Notes under the pieces: generated by a model
Database searches by the model: none
What the model was told of the DNA's origin: nothing
What the model saw: only the letters and a program-made list of their open reading frames with translations
Program-made: the position numbers and the translations under genes
Shown: one piece after another, positions 60,787 to 64,000 of the stretch
Numbering within the stretch: position 1 is the first letter of the stretch
Layout: every line of letters starts with the position of its first letter
From: JBJYKD01 sp049310025
GTDB lineage: Bacteria > Bacillota > Thermosediminibacteria > Thermosediminibacterales > Tepidanaerobacteraceae
DNA: 64,000 bases
Assembly (NCBI RefSeq): GCF_049310025.1
Contig: NZ_JBJYKD010000008.1
Span: 58,184-122,183 of the forward strand
Reading direction: 5' to 3'

Positions 60787-61324
60787 TTACACCCTCCTTT
60801 ACCGTTTCATACGCCAGCTTTAATACCTCGATGTTTTTTTCCGCGATTTCTCCCATTTCTTTTTGAATCCCCTTCAAAGCGGAATCCAGGCTGATGATAT
60901 TCGACGCGCCCAGTAAAGCCCCCAGCATGGCTGTATTTGTCACCGGTTTTTTCAGCACTTTCAAAGCGATGGAAGTGGCGTCTATGGCAATAATGCGGCA
61001 GCGGCCGGATTTTTCCAATTTTTCGGGGTGCCTGGTATTTATCAAAAGGGTCCCGCCGGGTTTTAAATCGTTATACATGGATTTATTTACAAGGGATTCA
61101 TCGAGCACGACAATATGGTCGCAGGATTCTATTTCGCTGCGGTCCGTGATTTTCTTGTCATCTATCCTGGTAAACGCCTGGACGGGAGCACCCCTTCTTT
61201 CCGGGCCGAAGGCGGGAAAAGCCAGTGCGAATTTGCCCTCGAACAGGGCCGCTGAAAGGCCCAAAAGCCTGGAGGCGGTGAAGGCTCCCTGCCCGCCCCG
61301 TCCGTGCCATCTTATTTCTATCAT
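60758..61324 (-). CDS. porC: 2-oxoacid:ferredoxin oxidoreductase, gamma subunit
   Basis: The 188-residue protein begins MIEIRWHGRGGQGAFTASRL, a hallmark of the gamma subunit. ALAFPAFGPERRGAPVQAFT and HIVVLDESLVNKS follow, and NTAMLGALLGASNIISLDS near the C-terminus. It starts within 4 bases of the aminotransferase stop and overlaps porD, so all these genes form one transcript. Confidence 0.92.
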   Translation of the reverse strand: MIEIRWHGRGGQGAFTASRLLGLSAALFEGKFALAFPAFGPERRGAPVQAFTRIDDKKITDRSEIESCDHIVVLDESLVNKSMYNDLKPGGTLLINTRHPEKLEKSGRCRIIAIDATSIALKVLKKPVTNTAMLGALLGASNIISLDSALKGIQKEMGEIAEKNIEVLKLAYETVKEGVNGKTTGSRI

Positions 61325-62493
61325 GATATCCCCCTCTTTGCTTTATCCCTCAAAGATTTCAGGCGCGCTGCAGCCTCCATCAGGGTTTCGTCTTTCTTGG
61401 CAAAATGGAACCTCACCAGGTGCCTGACGTCTTCCCTGAAAAAGCTGGACCCCGGCACGCCCACTACTCCCACTTCTTTCGCCATCCACTCGCAAAAGGC
61501 CACGTCGTCTCCTTCGCTAAACTCCGAAATGTCCACCATCACGTAATAAGCCCCCTGGGGAAACGTATATTTGAGCCCCGCATCATCCAGCCCTTTGAGG
61601 AAAATATCTCTCTTTCTGGCGTATAAGTTTCTCAAATCTTCGTAATAGCTGTCCGGCATGGTAAGGCCGGCCAGGGCCGCTTCCTGGAGGGGCGCCGCCG
61701 CCCCCACCGTCAGGAAATCGTGCACCTTTCGGGCGTTTTCTATGATATGAGCCGGGGCTATCACGTAGCCGAGCCTCCACCCGGTGATGGAATAGGTTTT
61801 GGAGAGAGAACTGCATGAAAGGGTCCTCTCGAACATGCCGGGCAGTGAGGCGAAATAGATATGCCTGTACGGCGGCATGACTATGTGTTCGTATACCTCG
61901 TCGGTGATGACAAAGGTGTCGTATTCCCGGGCAAGGCCGGCGATATACTGCAGTTCATCCAGTGTATACACCTTCCCCGTAGGGTTGGAAGGATTGCACA
62001 GGATGAGAGCTTTGGGCCGCTGTTCAAAAGCCCTTCTCAGCTCATCCCTGTCAAATTCGAATTTCGGCGGCCGGAGGGATACATATACGGGCTCCGCCCC
62101 GCAGAGGATGGCGTCGGCCGCATAATTCTCATAAAAAGGCGAAAACACTATCACCTTATCGCCGGGGTTGCAAACGGTCATCATGGCCACCATCATGGCC
62201 TCTGTGCTTCCGCAGGTCACCACGATCTGGGTCTCGGGGTCGATAGGTACACCCATGAATTTTGTCTGCTTCTTCGCCAGGGCTTCCCGGAATTTTTTGG
62301 AACCCCAGGTGATTTCATATTGATGAGGGCCCTGCCTCGCCACCCTTTCCAGGGCCCTCTGCAATTCCTCGGGCGGCCCGAAATCGGGAAATCCCTGGGC
62401 CAGATTTATGGCTCCGTAAATGTTGGCAATCCGGGTCATCCTGCGTATGACCGATTCGGTAAAGTTGCTTAACCGATGGCTGAGCGTCGGCAA
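61321..62493 (-). CDS. Class I/II pyridoxal-phosphate aminotransferase
   Basis: The start is TTG 62493 with AGGAAG upstream. The 390-residue enzyme has the fold-type I features IYGAINLAQGFPDFGPPEEL, VTCGSTEAMMVAMMTVCNPG, LILCNPSNPTGKVYTLDELQ, FVITDEVYEHIVMPPYRH, SCSSLSKTYSITGWRLGYVI (PLP lysine in SLSKTYS) and VRFHFAKKDETL. It probably moves the amino group of an aromatic or branched amino acid to 2-oxoglutarate, supplying the 2-oxoacid for the oxidoreductase genes that follow. Confidence 0.9.
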   Translation of the reverse strand: MPTLSHRLSNFTESVIRRMTRIANIYGAINLAQGFPDFGPPEELQRALERVARQGPHQYEITWGSKKFREALAKKQTKFMGVPIDPETQIVVTCGSTEAMMVAMMTVCNPGDKVIVFSPFYENYAADAILCGAEPVYVSLRPPKFEFDRDELRRAFEQRPKALILCNPSNPTGKVYTLDELQYIAGLAREYDTFVITDEVYEHIVMPPYRHIYFASLPGMFERTLSCSSLSKTYSITGWRLGYVIAPAHIIENARKVHDFLTVGAAAPLQEAALAGLTMPDSYYEDLRNLYARKRDIFLKGLDDAGLKYTFPQGAYYVMVDISEFSEGDDVAFCEWMAKEVGVVGVPGSSFFREDVRHLVRFHFAKKDETLMEAAARLKSLRDKAKRGIS

Positions 62494-62524
62494 GATAACA
62501 CTTCCTTTCTTAATTTAAATTGAC

Positions 62525-62560
62525 CGGTTAATTAACCGTTTTTAACCGGTTAATTAACCG
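62525..62560. promoter_or_regulatory. Two tandem 14-bp palindromes, likely operator
   Basis: CGGTTAATTAACCG occurs at 62525-62538 and again at 62547-62560, centre to centre 22 bases, two helical turns. They lie between the ligase gene and the aminotransferase start, upstream of the latter. Such spacing suits cooperative binding of a dimeric regulator; which one is unknown. Confidence 0.65.
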
Positions 62561-62590
62561 CTTTTTCTTAAAAATCAATCTAACATCCCT

Positions 62591-63913
62591 TTACTGGTCG
62601 TTTTTCCTTAAATCAATGAGCCGCCTGGCCTTATGGGTGGCTCTCGGGATTTCACCTTCCTCCAGGATTTTCACTTCTTTGGGGCGCACTCCAAGCCTTG
62701 CCTTTATGGTTTGTGATACGAATTCTGCCAGGTGTTTTGCTTCAACGTTTTCGCCCCTTCTCTTTTCCACTTCAACAATGAACTTGGTCATATGATCTTC
62801 GGTAAAGACCGTAATGCGGTACTCCCCTGTCAGTTCTTTGATGCCGCGGACGATGTATTCGATATCACCGGGGAAAACGTTTACCCCGCGAACGATGAAC
62901 ATATCGTCGATACGCCCCACCACCCTGATCCTGGCATGGGTGCGACCGCATGGGCAGGGAGTCCTGTCGCAGGTGACGATATCCCCCGTCCTGAAGCGGA
63001 TCATGGGCCGGGCCTTTTTGCGCAGGGTTGTGAGCACCATTTCCCCCCGCTCGCCGTCCGGCACGGGCTCATGCGTCACGGGGTCGAGGACCTCCAGAAG
63101 GATATGGTCTTCGGCAAGATGCAGCCCGTCTCGCTGTTCGCACATCCCCGCACAGGCGCCGAATATGTCGGATATGCCGTAAAAGTCGTAAACTTTAGCG
63201 TTCCACAGGTTTTCTATGGCATTTCTTGTGGCGTGTATGGAACCGCCGGGCTCGCCCGCCACTATGATTCTGTTGATGGTCAGGTCGTTGGCGGGATCTA
63301 TTCCATGATTGCGGGCGGTTTCACCCAGGTACCATGCATAAGAGGGCGTGGTCCATATGACGGTAGGTTTGAATTCCTTTAAGATAAAGAGCAGTCTCTC
63401 GGAAGGGAGAGTTCCCGCCCAAATGCAGAGCGCCCCCAGGTTCTGGGCACCTATCACATCCGGCCCCCCGACGAAAAGGGAGAAATTCAGCGCGTGCACG
63501 TAGCGGTCGTGTGGCCTCATGCCGGCCGACCAGAACAGCCGGCTCTGCACATCCTGAAATTCGTCAAAATCCTGGCGGGTAAAGGGGCTCAGAGTGGGAA
63601 CCCCCGTGGAACCGCTGGAAGCCGAAACGAAGACCACTTCCTCCTCCGTTACGGCCACCATATCTCCCAAAAGGGGTTTATGAAGCTGCCGGTCCCTTTC
63701 AGTTTGCTTGTCGACAAAGGGAAATTTCCTTATATCTGATAGGTCCTTAAAATCGCGGGGTTTTACACCTGCTGCGTCAAAATGCTCTTTATAAAAGGGC
63801 GAATTGTTATATGCAAACTCCAGGTAAGAGGCCAGCTGCCTTGTCTGATAGGCCTCCAGTTCCCGGCGGGGTAGAGTCTCTATTTCTTCATTCCAGTAAA
63901 GTCTATTTGCCAT
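62591..63913 (-). CDS. paaK: Phenylacetate-CoA ligase
   Basis: The 440-residue adenylate-forming enzyme begins MANRLYWNEEIETLPRRELE, a family start, behind GGAGG. It has FVSASSGSTGVPTLSPFT (phosphate-binding loop), WTTPSYAWYLGETARNHGI, VYDFYGISDIFGACAGM, GEMVLTTLRKKARPMIRFRT and VVGRIDDMFIVRGVNVFPGD. It activates phenylacetate or another aryl acid with ATP and CoA. With the 2-oxoacid oxidoreductase and aminotransferase downstream, it fits aromatic amino-acid fermentation, where aryl-acyl-CoA yields ATP. Confidence 0.92.
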   Translation of the reverse strand: MANRLYWNEEIETLPRRELEAYQTRQLASYLEFAYNNSPFYKEHFDAAGVKPRDFKDLSDIRKFPFVDKQTERDRQLHKPLLGDMVAVTEEEVVFVSASSGSTGVPTLSPFTRQDFDEFQDVQSRLFWSAGMRPHDRYVHALNFSLFVGGPDVIGAQNLGALCIWAGTLPSERLLFILKEFKPTVIWTTPSYAWYLGETARNHGIDPANDLTINRIIVAGEPGGSIHATRNAIENLWNAKVYDFYGISDIFGACAGMCEQRDGLHLAEDHILLEVLDPVTHEPVPDGERGEMVLTTLRKKARPMIRFRTGDIVTCDRTPCPCGRTHARIRVVGRIDDMFIVRGVNVFPGDIEYIVRGIKELTGEYRITVFTEDHMTKFIVEVEKRRGENVEAKHLAEFVSQTIKARLGVRPKEVKILEEGEIPRATHKARRLIDLRKNDQ

Positions 63914-63931
63914 GAGTGAACCTCCTCGTAT

Positions 63932-63960
63932 AATATATTTAGTAAATCAAACTTATTCAA
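63932..63960 (-). promoter_or_regulatory. Promoter of the paaK operon
   Basis: On the minus strand TTGAAT (63960-63955), a 17-base spacer and TATATT (63937-63932) lie upstream of GGAGG and the paaK start. Confidence 0.6.
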
Positions 63961-64000
63961 ATTCCAGTTAAACATGGACCTTGAAAACTAAATATAGAAG

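Noticed and set aside
1..64000. tRNA or rRNA genes
   Set aside because: No cloverleaf with a GGTTCGAATCC-like T arm or rRNA core sequence was noticed by eye; a covariance search could still find one.

Overview
The window looks like the chromosome of a low-GC, anaerobic Gram-positive bacterium of the Clostridia. Supporting signs are strong AGGAGG-type ribosome binding sites, many TTG and GTG starts, two PTS systems with DeoR and PRD-type regulators, a four-subunit ferredoxin-dependent 2-oxoacid oxidoreductase, and GAAC-N4-GTTC LexA boxes of the Firmicute kind. The genus cannot be named from sequence alone. Base composition is patchy: 1-4.6 kb and 23-27.6 kb are very AT-rich, whereas 31-35.5 kb and 42.8-63.9 kb are clearly richer in GC and have ordinary operon structure.

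Layout. (1) 1-8.15 kb is a surface-polysaccharide cluster: four GT4 glycosyltransferases, a Wzy-like polymerase, a uronate C5-epimerase-like protein with a probable frameshift, and UDP-GlcNAc 2-epimerase. (2) 8.2-16.6 kb is a scarred accessory island. An OLD-family nuclease, an unknown protein and a QueC-like/endonuclease fusion sit inside a broken glycosyltransferase gene, between two copies of a short repeat that carries a DUF2188 gene. (3) 16.9-21.2 kb is an operon with all four enzyme types needed to make UDP-di-N-acetylbacillosamine and load it on undecaprenyl phosphate. (4) 21.3-30 kb is a second island: a decayed TPR gene, a defective IS, a PARIS-like ATPase/DUF4435 pair, a three-gene cassette with a SecB-like chaperone and a nuclease-like protein, and a gene pair whose second member resembles a PD-(D/E)XK nuclease. 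(5) 30-35.6 kb holds VanZ, an XRE regulator, and a mannose-family PTS operon with an amidohydrolase and a BtpA/SgcQ protein.

(6) 35.6-44.6 kb is a graveyard of fragments (FliD-like, UvrD helicase, reverse transcriptase, DUF1848, Rpn tails) mixed with intact genes: an Rpn-family nuclease under an apparent LexA box, a polysaccharide deacetylase and a DUF438 hemerythrin/PAS protein. (7) 44.8-46.7 kb carries galU and galE. (8) 46.9-51.5 kb (minus) is a threonate/erythronate-type catabolic operon with a DeoR repressor. (9) 51.9-57.9 kb is a PRD regulator, an ascorbate-family PTS, a phosphotriesterase-family hydrolase, a KDPG-type aldolase and a creatininase-family protein, probably a sugar-acid or lactone pathway. 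(10) 58.4-63.9 kb (minus) encodes phenylacetate-CoA ligase, an aminotransferase and 2-oxoacid:ferredoxin oxidoreductase subunits, fitting amino-acid fermentation.

The best candidates for undescribed biology are two cassettes. At 9.27-13.73 kb, the two downstream proteins both carry the sliding-clamp-type motif QLSLF, and the first begins Met-Gly, as expected for a substrate of QueC-like protein-modifying enzymes. At 25.85-27.6 kb, a SecB-like chaperone lies between a helical protein and a PD-(D/E)XK-like protein, resembling a toxin-antitoxin-chaperone system. The same repeated tails (degT 3' end, VanZ end, Rpn tail, GC-rich terminator) recur across 21-44.6 kb and mark where recombination has shuffled cargo.
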